This document shows, in pieces, positions 17,306 to 24,309 of a stretch of 64,000 nucleotides of DNA (positions are counted from its first letter, which is position 1; each line of letters begins with the position of its first letter). Below the pieces are notes generated by a model. That model was not told the origin of the DNA. It did no database searches and worked only from the letters and a program-made list of their open reading frames with translations. This DNA is from Roseibium porphyridii (GTDB lineage: Bacteria > Pseudomonadota > Alphaproteobacteria > Rhizobiales > Stappiaceae). The position numbers and the translations under genes were made by a program. The DNA is taken from assembly GCF_026191725.2 (NCBI RefSeq), contig NZ_CP120863.1, positions 4,692,001 through 4,756,000 on the forward strand, in the 5' to 3' direction.

Positions 17306-17462
17306 TTCCTGTCCTTAGGTATTCAACGGGAAAGCTCTCCGCCCATCCAAAGGGTTTCCTTGGCATACCTTGGACGGCAATTCACTTTGTTTTGGTTCCC
17401 TGGCAGCAGTTCCAGCGCAAGGTGTTGCTCCCTCACAACGGAGCTGGATGGCATTCCAATGA

Positions 17463-17490
17463 AAAAAGCCCGGCACTTGACCGGGCTTTT
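17463..17490 (-). terminator. Terminator of metZ
   Basis: On the minus strand AAAAGCCCGG pairs with CCGGGCTTTT around a 7-nt loop and runs into TTTTTT. It lies about 20 bases past the metZ stop. Confidence 0.9.
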
Positions 17491-17511
17491 CATCTTGGTA
17501 CAGCGAACTCA

Positions 17512-18711
17512 TCAAACCGCGCTGAGCGCCTTTTCAACGTCTTCCAGAAGATCCAGTGGATCCTCCAGGCCAACCGACAGCCGCAAGATGCCGTCGGATA
17601 TATCCAGCTCCGCACGCGCTTCTTCACCGATCGACTGGTGGGTCGTGGTGGCCGGATGGGTGATCAGGCTTTTGGCGTCCCCAAGATTGTTGGAGATCTT
17701 GATGGTCTCCAGCGCATTGGTGAAGCGGAAGGCAGCCTCCTTGCCACCCTCGACTTCAAAGGCAACCATCGTTGATCCGGCTGTCATCTGACGCTGAACC
17801 ACCTCAGCCTGCGGATGATCGGCGCGCCCGGGATAAATCAACCGGCTGATCTTGGACTGGTCCGCCAGAAAACCGGCAACCTGACCGGCGCTCTCGGTCT
17901 GACGCGCAACGCGCAGCGGTAAAGTCTCCAGCCCCTTGAGAAGAACCCAAGCACTGAAAGGGCTCATGTGGGGCCCGGTATGCTTGATGAAGGGCATGAC
18001 CTCGTCGACGATCCATTCTTCATCTGACAGGACGACCCCGCCCAGACAACGGCCCTGACCGTCAATGTGTTTTGTCGCCGAATAGACAACAACGTCGGCA
18101 CCAAGCTTCAGCGGCGATTGATAAAGCGGCGTCGCAAAAACATTGTCTACAATCAACCGCGCCCCTGCTTCTTTTGCGATATCGGCGACCGCGGCAATGT
18201 CGATCACTTCGAGCGTCGGATTGGTTGGGCTTTCCAGAAACAGCGCTTTGGTGTTCGGTCGAACGGCTGCTTTCCACTGATCAATGTCGGTACCGTCCAC
18301 CAGCGTGCTCTCAACTCCGAACCGCGGCAAGAGCGTCTCACAAATGTATCGACACGACCCGAACAGCGCTTTGGCCGCAATCACATGATCGCCCGCCTTG
18401 ACCGACGCCATCAGCGCCAGATTGACAGCCGCCATGCCACTTGCGGTCCCACGTGCGGCCTCTGCCCCTTCGAGCGCCTTGATCCGGTCTTCGAACATGC
18501 TGACAGTCGGGTTGGCATAACGGGAATAGACATAGCCTGGATCCTCGCCGTTGAAGCGGGCTTCGGCAGCTTCTGCTCCGCTATAGGTGAACCCCTGTGT
18601 CAGGTAGATCGTCTCTGAGGTCTCACCGAAGGGCGACCGCATGGTGCCGCCATGCACCAATGCGGTTGCAGGACGCCAGTTCTTGTTTCCGGTCTTGGTG
18701 GTCTCAGTCAT
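17512..18711 (-). CDS. metZ: O-succinylhomoserine sulfhydrylase
   Basis: A 399-residue PLP enzyme that makes homocysteine directly from an O-acylhomoserine and sulfide, in methionine synthesis. It has the Cys/Met-metabolism fold: YSRYANPTVSMFEDRIKALEGAEAARGTASGMAA (cofactor phosphate region), IVDNVFATPLYQSPLKLGADVVVYSATKHIDGQGR with the Schiff-base lysine, and a C-terminal RLSVGLEDPLDLLEDVEKAL. The ATG at 18711 is where homologues start; the longer frame enters the leader. A SAM-II riboswitch and an intrinsic terminator lie in that leader, so expression should fall when SAM is plentiful. Confidence 0.95.
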   Translation of the reverse strand: MTETTKTGNKNWRPATALVHGGTMRSPFGETSETIYLTQGFTYSGAEAAEARFNGEDPGYVYSRYANPTVSMFEDRIKALEGAEAARGTASGMAAVNLALMASVKAGDHVIAAKALFGSCRYICETLLPRFGVESTLVDGTDIDQWKAAVRPNTKALFLESPTNPTLEVIDIAAVADIAKEAGARLIVDNVFATPLYQSPLKLGADVVVYSATKHIDGQGRCLGGVVLSDEEWIVDEVMPFIKHTGPHMSPFSAWVLLKGLETLPLRVARQTESAGQVAGFLADQSKISRLIYPGRADHPQAEVVQRQMTAGSTMVAFEVEGGKEAAFRFTNALETIKISNNLGDAKSLITHPATTTHQSIGEEARAELDISDGILRLSVGLEDPLDLLEDVEKALSAV

Positions 18712-18732
18712 GTCTTCCAATGCTCCAAACGC

Positions 18733-18760
18733 AAAAAACCCCAGCCTCAAGACCGGGGTT
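18733..18760 (-). terminator. Attenuator hairpin between SAM-II riboswitch and metZ
   Basis: On the minus strand AACCCCGGTC pairs with GGCTGGGGTT (ten pairs with G-U) around TTGA, followed by a run of T. It lies in the leader, 10-20 bases downstream of the riboswitch and 22 bases before the metZ start, so it can stop transcription before the gene. Confidence 0.85.
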
Positions 18761-18770
18761 TGCACCTCCG

Positions 18771-18830
18771 GCCTTTTTAGCGACTTGTTTAACGTGGCTG
18801 CAAGCCGGCCGGCCCAAATCACCACGAAGA
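18771..18830 (-). ncRNA. SAM-II riboswitch
   Basis: The minus-strand leader matches the SAM-II consensus closely: CGTGGTGATTTG at 18826-18815, then GGCTTGCAGCCACGTTAAAC and CAAGTCGCTAAAAA. GTGG/CCAC form P1, CTTG and CAAG form the pseudoknot helix, and the GATTT and GCTAAA stretches are the conserved ligand-site segments. SAM-II elements are known mainly upstream of metZ/metX/metA in alphaproteobacteria. A promoter, the aptamer, a terminator and metZ follow in order. Confidence 0.95.
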
Positions 18831-18836
18831 GCCTGT

Positions 18837-18865
18837 CTGTTAAGGGAAAACGTTTCGAAGGTCAA
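18837..18865 (-). promoter_or_regulatory. Likely sigma-70 promoter of the metZ leader
   Basis: TTGACC at 18865-18860 and TAACAG at 18842-18837 are separated by 17 bases. This places the transcript start just before the riboswitch aptamer, as expected for SAM-II leaders. Confidence 0.6.
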
Positions 18866-18964
18866 TCTCCTTCGGCGAAAAGCCTGCCATCCACCACAAA
18901 GCCTGTTGGCGCGAGCCGCCCTATCCGTTAAGGACGATAGGCAAGGAATTTGCGGGAAATCCAT

Positions 18965-20101
18965 ATGAACGTCACGGCGGGTCAGGTCTTGAACGGTAGC
19001 GCAGCACTTTCAGCCAGCGGCATTTTGCCCGAACGCATCATTCAGGAGATGTTCGCAGCCGGTGAAATATCGTCTGCCAAACCTCCGGTCACCGGCCAGG
19101 TCCAGCCTGCCAGCCTCGACCTGAGGCTTGGGAGCGAGGCCTACAGAGTGCGCGCGAGCTTTCTGCCCGGTCCGGCAATCCGGGTTGCCGACCGGCTGGA
19201 GCAGCTGAAGCTTCATACAATCGACCTTTCAGAAGGCGCGGTTCTTGAAACCGGGTGCGTCTATATTGTGCCCTTGCAGGAAAGCCTTGCCCTGGCGGAA
19301 GACATTTCGGCAACTGCCAATCCGAAAAGTTCCACGGGTCGTCTCGACGTCTTCACTCGTGTCATCACCGACAATGGCCTTGCCTTCGACACCATCCCTG
19401 CCGGCTACCAAGGCCCGCTCTACGCCGAGATATCACCGCTCACTTTCCCGATCCTGGTCCGCTCAGGCTCTCGGCTAAGCCAGATCCGTTTCCGACGCGG
19501 CCAATCGCTGATTGCCGACGACATTCTGGAAGAGGTACACAAATCCCACACGCTCATGAGTGGGGGGAACGAGCGGATCGGCAACGGCGTTCAACTTTCA
19601 ATCGATCTTGAAGGCAATGGTCCAGGCAGCCTGATCGGATACCGTGCCAAGCATCATTCCGGCCTGATTGACGTCGATGTTGTCGGCGCTCAGGACCCAC
19701 TCGACTTCTGGGAACCGATCCACCGCCGCCAGCGCGGAGAGCTGATCCTTGATCCGAACGCCTTTTATATTCTGGTGAGCCAGGAGGCCGTGCATGTGCC
19801 GCCTGACTATGCTGCGGAGATGGTGCCTTTCGACCCGTTGGTCGGCGAATTCCGCGTCCACTATGCAGGGTTTTTCGATCCCGGTTTCGGCCATTCCGGA
19901 GCCGGCGGCGTCGGCTCACGCGCCGTTCTGGAAGTCCGGTCGCACGACGTGCCCTTCATCGTGGAACACGGCCAGACAATTGGCCGCCTTGTCTATGAGC
20001 ACATGGCAGAACGCCCGGCCACGCTCTATGGCGAAGGCATCGGCTCCAACTATCAGGGCCAGGCGCTCAAACTTTCCAAACACTTCAGGTCGCCCGCATA
20101 G
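18965..20101 (+). CDS. dcd: 2'-deoxycytidine 5'-triphosphate deaminase, long two-domain form
   Basis: A 378-residue protein with two dUTPase-like halves. The first has QPASLDLRLGSEAYRVRASFLPG and SSTGRLDVFTRVITDNGLAFDTIPAGYQGPLYAEISP, close to Dcd motifs. The second has RAVLEVRSHDVPFIVEHGQTIGRLVYEHMAERP. Standard Dcd is ~190 residues and trimeric. This double-length form is found in alphaproteobacteria and likely deaminates dCTP to dUTP, feeding dTMP synthesis. The ATG at 18965 has GCGGGA just upstream; a TTG at 18950 is less likely. It is divergent from metZ. Confidence 0.9.
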   Translation: MNVTAGQVLNGSAALSASGILPERIIQEMFAAGEISSAKPPVTGQVQPASLDLRLGSEAYRVRASFLPGPAIRVADRLEQLKLHTIDLSEGAVLETGCVYIVPLQESLALAEDISATANPKSSTGRLDVFTRVITDNGLAFDTIPAGYQGPLYAEISPLTFPILVRSGSRLSQIRFRRGQSLIADDILEEVHKSHTLMSGGNERIGNGVQLSIDLEGNGPGSLIGYRAKHHSGLIDVDVVGAQDPLDFWEPIHRRQRGELILDPNAFYILVSQEAVHVPPDYAAEMVPFDPLVGEFRVHYAGFFDPGFGHSGAGGVGSRAVLEVRSHDVPFIVEHGQTIGRLVYEHMAERPATLYGEGIGSNYQGQALKLSKHFRSPA

Positions 20102-20107
20102 ACCGGC

Positions 20108-20656
20108 ATGGCATTCAAGACCGTCACTCGCGAGTTCGAGGGTTTTCTGGAGGATCGGAAATCCCGGTTTCTTGCGCATCTGGTCCCATTTGAAGCGTTT
20201 GACCAACGACTGGACGACCTTCGCAAAGAACATCGCAAGGCCAATCATGTGGTCACGGCTCACAGACGGCTTCTGGAAGATGACAGGGTCGAAGAAAGCA
20301 GCAAGGACGACGGTGAACCCGCCGGCACGTCAGGCATGCCGACCTTGCGCATTCTGCAAGGGGCGGAACTCATCAACTGCGCGGTGCTGATCGTGCGTTA
20401 TTTCGGTGGCACCAAACTCGGCGGCGGTGGCCTTGCGAGGGCCTATTCCGGCGCAGCTCAGGACGCCATCAACAACGCTGAACTCGTGCCATTCAGAAAA
20501 TTGGCCCAAAAGGAGTTCAGCGCGGATTTCGCCTCCAGTTCAAACCTGGAAAAGCGCGTCGAAGCACTTGGACTAAGCGTAGTTGCGCGCCACTACACGG
20601 AAGACGGTGTGCGCCTTCTCGTTGAAGGTCCGCAGGAAACCCTCGAGATCCTTTAA
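20108..20656 (+). CDS. YigZ/IMPACT family protein
   Basis: A 182-residue protein of the UPF0029/IMPACT family. The N-terminal domain shows KSRFLAHLVPFEAFDQRLDDLRKEH, DDGEPAGTSGMPTLRILQG and VLIVRYFGGTKLGGGGLARAYSGAA, the family hallmark. A smaller C-terminal ferredoxin-like domain follows. Relatives are thought to act around translation or RNA, but no reaction is proven. It starts six bases after dcd and probably shares its transcript. Its end overlaps by four bases the end of the convergent ion-channel gene. Confidence 0.93.
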   Translation: MAFKTVTREFEGFLEDRKSRFLAHLVPFEAFDQRLDDLRKEHRKANHVVTAHRRLLEDDRVEESSKDDGEPAGTSGMPTLRILQGAELINCAVLIVRYFGGTKLGGGGLARAYSGAAQDAINNAELVPFRKLAQKEFSADFASSSNLEKRVEALGLSVVARHYTEDGVRLLVEGPQETLEIL

Positions 20657-21453
20657 GATTTGGTCCTGTCGACCTCGGCCCTGAGCGCTTTCAGTTCGGT
20701 CCGCAGCGCTTTCACCTCTTCCAGGATCAGGCCGGTATCGTCATGGATCGCCTGCCGGTTCGCATCGGCCTCGGCATCATGTTCTTCCTGCATGGCCGAT
20801 ACGATAATACCGATGAAGAGGTTGAGCACTGTGAATGCCGTGCACAGGATAAAGGGCACGAAGAACAGCCAGGAATAAGGATAAGCCTCCATCACGGGAC
20901 GCACGATGCCCATGGACCAGCTCTCCAGCGTCATGATCTGGAAGAGCGTATAAAGCGACGCTCCGAGGTCGCCGAACCATTCGGGGAAAGTTTGCCCGAA
21001 GAGCTTGGTCGCCATAACAGCAAAAACGTAGAAAACCAGCGCCATGAGAACAACAATCGACCCCATGCCTGGAAGCGCTGCAATCAGGCCTCCGATCACG
21101 CGTCTGAGCGAGGGAACGACCGAAATCAGTCGCAGGACACGCAAGATGCGCAACGAACGCAACACCGAGAGATTTCCACTGGCTGGTACAAGCGAAATCG
21201 CCACGATCACAAAGTCAAAAATACTCCAGGGATCCTTGAAGAATTTCAGGCCATGCGCATAGAGACGCAAGATCAGCTCGACCACGAAAATCCCGAGGAT
21301 CACCTTGTCGACAAACACGAGCGGTCCGCCAATCTGATCCATCACCGTCTTGCTGGTTTCCAAGCCCAGCGTGATGGCGTTCAGGACAATAATCCCGATG
21401 ATACAGAATTCCCAATTGCGCGAGGTGACGAGCGCCTTGACCTTGTTTCGCAT
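20653..21453 (-). CDS. Bacterial voltage-gated sodium channel (NaChBac/NavAb family)
   Basis: A 266-residue single-domain six-helix channel subunit, expected to form a homotetramer in the inner membrane. The voltage-sensor S4 helix has Arg at every third position (R99, R102, R105, R108). The pore loop contains TLESWSM at ~175-181, the sodium selectivity filter of NavAb-like channels. A C-terminal coiled coil at ~242-264 (LILEEVKALRTELKALRAEV) is the usual tetramerisation helix. Length is close to the known ~270-residue channels. It stands alone on the minus strand. A role in Na+-linked motility, pH or membrane-potential control is known for relatives but not shown here. Confidence 0.95.
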   Translation of the reverse strand: MRNKVKALVTSRNWEFCIIGIIVLNAITLGLETSKTVMDQIGGPLVFVDKVILGIFVVELILRLYAHGLKFFKDPWSIFDFVIVAISLVPASGNLSVLRSLRILRVLRLISVVPSLRRVIGGLIAALPGMGSIVVLMALVFYVFAVMATKLFGQTFPEWFGDLGASLYTLFQIMTLESWSMGIVRPVMEAYPYSWLFFVPFILCTAFTVLNLFIGIIVSAMQEEHDAEADANRQAIHDDTGLILEEVKALRTELKALRAEVDRTKS

Positions 21454-21610
21454 ATTTCCGACCTGGAGTGTGCCATCATCATTGGCGCATTTTGCGCCCG
21501 CGCGAACATGGCGATTTCTTTGCCGCAGTGCAAGATCAACAGACCGTCGATATCCAACTTCTTGAGTTGACAGACCCGCCCGCTCGGCGCAGAAAGCTCC
21601 CGGAGCCCCC

Positions 21611-21684
21611 GCGGGTGTAGCTCAATGGTAGAGCAGAAGCTTCCCAAGCTTAAGACGAGGGTTCGATTCCCTTCACCCGCTCCA
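21611..21684 (+). tRNA. tRNA-Gly (anticodon CCC)
   Basis: Acceptor GCGGGTG/CACCCGC, D-stem GCTC/GAGC, anticodon loop TTCCCAA with CCC at 21643-21645, T-arm GAGGG-TTCGATT-CCCTT, and encoded CCA end. The base of the anticodon stem has one G-A mismatch. It lies between the sodium channel and a convergent DUF1127 gene whose stop codon lies inside its 3' end. Confidence 0.97.
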
Positions 21685-21951
21685 GCAGTTCAACCGCCTC
21701 AGTATCCTCTGCGCATCGGTGTCACCGCAATTGGGCGGCACATCGGTCAGCTCTCTCCCAACTAACTTTGAGACTTCTGATCGGCTTAAACCGAGGTCAC
21801 GCAGCAGATGATCCGGCATTCGGGCCAGATTTTGCGCGTCTGTGCGGCACTTCGATTGGTGCTGAAGCCTCCCAACAAAGGTCTGCAACAGATCCGGGAA
21901 TGACGCTTTGGCGGTTTGGAATAGGCTGAGGTTTGCCGTTTGATCGCTCAT
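21673..21951 (-). CDS. DUF1127 domain protein
   Basis: A 92-residue protein with the DUF1127 core NLARMPDHLLRDLGLSRSEVSKLVG near its middle, preceded by a short basic segment. These small Arg-rich alphaproteobacterial proteins can bind RNA; some influence sRNA maturation or phosphate/carbon responses. The ATG at 21951 is preferred over the longer frame from 21996. The last 12 bases overlap the 3' end of tRNA-Gly on the other strand, so the transcript is antisense to the tRNA acceptor end. It is divergent from an Lrp-type regulator. Confidence 0.8.
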   Translation of the reverse strand: MSDQTANLSLFQTAKASFPDLLQTFVGRLQHQSKCRTDAQNLARMPDHLLRDLGLSRSEVSKLVGRELTDVPPNCGDTDAQRILRRLNCWSG

Positions 21952-21999
21952 CTCGAGTGCTCCTTCGTCTTGACTGTAGCGAAGGCTAAAGGACACTCC

Positions 22000-22014
22000 T
22001 GCGCAGAGTGCGCA
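22000..22014. promoter_or_regulatory. TGCGCA-GAG-TGCGCA palindrome, possible Lrp operator
   Basis: Two copies of the self-complementary TGCGCA flank GAG, followed by AT-rich ATTTTC repeats at 22015, 22036 and 22064. It lies in the gap between the DUF1127 gene and the Lrp-type regulator and could be an autoregulatory site. Confidence 0.4.
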
Positions 22015-22100
22015 ATTTTCTCACACATTCAGGAAATTTTCGCACCAACGAGGAATTCATGATATTTTCTCGCAAGAAAACTTTGAACGGAACTAAACTT

Positions 22101-22553
22101 ATGGAACCGCTTGATGACTTCGATCACCGCTTGCTGCGTCTGTTGAGCCTCGACGCGCGCCAGACCGGCAAGGAGCTTTCCGAAAAAGTCGGCCTGTCGC
22201 CGGCCGCTTGCCTGCGCCGGGTCCAGCGACTCCGGGAGATAGGCGCTATCCAAAAGGAAATTGCCGTCCTAGCACCCGAAGTGACCGGATCCACCGTCAC
22301 CCTGCTCGCCATGCTGGAAATGGTACGGGGCCAGCCGGAGCGAAATGCCAGAGCCCGCGAGAAATTGTTGACATTGCCGGAAGTGAAAAAGCTTTATCAT
22401 GTCACCGGCAAGGCCGACCTGGTGCTGACCATCGAATGCGCCTCCATGGAAGCCTATGCCGCATTCACCGAGAGGCACTTCTATGCAGAGGAGATCAAGG
22501 GCTTCGACACGATCGTGGTGCTGAGATCATATGATCCAATGGCGGGAGACTGA
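22101..22553 (+). CDS. Lrp/AsnC family transcriptional regulator
   Basis: A 150-residue protein. The N-terminal helix-turn-helix LDDFDHRLLRLLSLDARQTGKELSEKVGLSPAACLRRVQRLREIGAI is followed by the C-terminal RAM ligand domain with KKLYHVTGKADLVLTIECASMEAYAAF. Such regulators sense amino acids and form octamers. The ATG at 22101 gives the family's standard length. An earlier ATG at 22059 has GAGGA four bases upstream and would add 14 residues. The effector amino acid is not predictable. It is divergent from the DUF1127 gene across a repeat-rich gap. Confidence 0.93.
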   Translation: MEPLDDFDHRLLRLLSLDARQTGKELSEKVGLSPAACLRRVQRLREIGAIQKEIAVLAPEVTGSTVTLLAMLEMVRGQPERNARAREKLLTLPEVKKLYHVTGKADLVLTIECASMEAYAAFTERHFYAEEIKGFDTIVVLRSYDPMAGD

Positions 22554-22692
22554 CACCCGTTTCGCGCTCATGGCCAGCAAGTGCGCTGTGTCTTGAGCAT
22601 TGTCTTTCACACACAAAAGGCTTCATGTACCTGGTAGACTGCGCGGGATGGATGGCGAATGCCCCCCCTTAATGGACTGGCGATTGCCTTGC

Positions 22693-23619
22693 CTAGTCGC
22701 CCAAAGGCTGAGGAGCAGTACGCCCATGATACGCCGTTAGCGAAGAGCGGATCCGGCGCAGGTTCTCCGTTGTTTCCTCTCTGGTTTCATAAGCGACCGA
22801 CATGGCGATCGCATCCAAAACTGCGAGGTATGCATAGCGGCTTGCAGTCGGCTTGAAGATATGTGGATCTTCCGGCAGATCGACAACGATCGGAATGGAG
22901 ACAACACTCGCAAGCCGGCTTCCGGGCTTCGAGATGCAAATAGTATTTGCACCATAAGCTCCGGCAACCTTTGCAGCTGCAACAATCGCATCGGTTTCAC
23001 CGCTTGCTGAAAACAGGAGCAGCGTGTCCTCACGCCCCAGCGTTGCGGCCCGCATTTGCAGGATGTAACTGTCGTTGACGGCCATTGACGTGATGCCAAG
23101 CCTGAAAAACCGGTTGGCCCCCTCCTGCGCAAGCACGGATGACCCTCCGCCCATACCAGCGACAAGAAGCTGCTTGCTGCCTACAATTGCCCTCTTGGCG
23201 AGTTCCAGTTGCGCTGGATCGAGCTGTTTACGCATGGCGTTGGTCGTCGCATAGATTGCCGCCAGTACATGGTCGATAGAATTTTCCATGCTGGCCGGCT
23301 CTTCACCCACGTCCGGCCGAATATACTGAAGGCTAACGGCCAGGTTCTGCGCCAAACGCAATTTGAATTCCTTGAAACCATCGCACCCAAGAGATCTGCA
23401 GAACCGGATCACGGTGGGGGTGGAAACATCGGCAGCCCCCGCAAGCTCAGCGATGGTCATCGTGCTGATGCTGTCGATATTGGCTTTGACGTAATCTGCA
23501 ACGCGTTGTTCGCGGGAGGCGAGTTGGCCGTCTATGCGGTTCAATGCGGAAATCAGATCTGCAACGGCAGCCTGTCCACGTTTGGGAAGTTCAGTTTCCG
23601 CGCTTTCGCTATCCGACAT
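22693..23619 (-). CDS. RpiR/MurR family regulator with SIS domain
   Basis: A 308-residue regulator. The N-terminal RpiR-type helix-turn-helix (SREQRVADYVKANIDSISTMTIAELAGAADVSTPTVIRFCRSLGCDGFKEFK) is followed by a sugar-isomerase (SIS) effector domain with LLVAGMGGGSSVLAQEGANRFFRLG, LLLFSASGETDAIVAAAK and TICISKPGSRLASVVSIP. It has both DNA-binding and ligand domains intact. GGAG/AGGA lies just before the ATG at 23619. It faces a TRAP transport operon across a 180-base control region with three near-identical palindromes, and probably represses that operon until a phosphorylated or amide effector binds. Confidence 0.93.
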   Translation of the reverse strand: MSDSESAETELPKRGQAAVADLISALNRIDGQLASREQRVADYVKANIDSISTMTIAELAGAADVSTPTVIRFCRSLGCDGFKEFKLRLAQNLAVSLQYIRPDVGEEPASMENSIDHVLAAIYATTNAMRKQLDPAQLELAKRAIVGSKQLLVAGMGGGSSVLAQEGANRFFRLGITSMAVNDSYILQMRAATLGREDTLLLFSASGETDAIVAAAKVAGAYGANTICISKPGSRLASVVSIPIVVDLPEDPHIFKPTASRYAYLAVLDAIAMSVAYETREETTENLRRIRSSLTAYHGRTAPQPLGD

Positions 23620-23647
23620 TTCCTGCTCCCACGCCATCATTTCAATT

Positions 23648-23662
23648 TGTAATTTAAGTACA
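23648..23662. promoter_or_regulatory. Putative RpiR operator, copy 1
   Basis: TGTAATTTAAGTACA, a near-perfect palindrome of the form TGTAnTTnAAnTACA, 29 bases before the RpiR start codon. Its reverse complement matches copy 3 at 13 of 15 bases. Confidence 0.6.
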
Positions 23663-23720
23663 TTTCTTTTTGAAATCCAGACTCAAGATACAGAATTAAG
23701 TGCCAATTTGATATCATTTT

Positions 23721-23735
23721 TGTACTTTAGTTAGA
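23721..23735. promoter_or_regulatory. Putative RpiR operator, copy 2
   Basis: TGTACTTTAGTTAGA, differing from the consensus TGTACTTnAATTACA at two positions. It lies 73 bases from copy 1 centre to centre, about seven helical turns. Confidence 0.5.
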
Positions 23736-23771
23736 AATTTTGCTTGATTTTGTAATTTTCTCTCCACACTA

Positions 23772-23786
23772 TGTACTTCAATTACG
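23772..23786. promoter_or_regulatory. Putative RpiR operator, copy 3
   Basis: TGTACTTCAATTACG, ending six bases before the GGGAGG ribosome site of dctQ. It is 51 bases from copy 2, about five helical turns, and is placed to block dctQ transcription or translation start. Confidence 0.6.
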
Positions 23787-23802
23787 TATCTGGGAGGGTG
23801 GA

Positions 23803-24309
23803 ATGCAAACGTGGGCACGTCTCGCTAGCGCACGGATCAACACGATCACCGAAGCCGTGGTTGCCTTATTGATGCTGTTGCTGGTGCTGGATGTCTGGCT
23901 GGGCGTCGTCGACCGATATTACTTTCATTGGCAACTCCCCTGGCCCGAGGTCATGGCACGCTATCTGATGATCTGGGCGGCGATGCTGGCGATTTCCTGC
24001 GGTATTGCCCGCCGCGAACATATTGGTCTCACAGCCTTTTTAAACTTGTGGCCCAAGCCGTTCCAGCGGACCGTGCTCGTCGTCATGGATCTGCTCGCGC
24101 TGAGCCTCTTTGTCTATGTTCTGTGGTTTGGCCTCAGCTTCGCCCACAGCGGCGCCAGTCGGCAGGCAATGATTTTCGGGCTCAGTCTCGAGCCTTTTTA
24201 TGCAGCCATACCGGTATCTGCAGCACTTTGCAGCGTTCAGCTTGCTCTCGTTCTCGTTCGGGATCTCGGCACTCACCTGGAGTTCCCGACTGAAGAGGAA
24301 GCCGTGTGA
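23803..24309 (+). CDS. dctQ: TRAP transporter small permease (DctQ)
   Basis: A 168-residue inner-membrane protein with four hydrophobic helices, the DctQ layout. The family core is visible as WPEVMARYLMIWAAMLAISCGIARREHIGLTAF. It forms the membrane complex with DctM for Na+-driven uptake of an organic acid. A strong GGGAGG ribosome site precedes the ATG at 23803. Its stop overlaps the DctM start (TGATG), so the two subunits are co-translated. Confidence 0.93.
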   Translation: MQTWARLASARINTITEAVVALLMLLLVLDVWLGVVDRYYFHWQLPWPEVMARYLMIWAAMLAISCGIARREHIGLTAFLNLWPKPFQRTVLVVMDLLALSLFVYVLWFGLSFAHSGASRQAMIFGLSLEPFYAAIPVSAALCSVQLALVLVRDLGTHLEFPTEEEAV

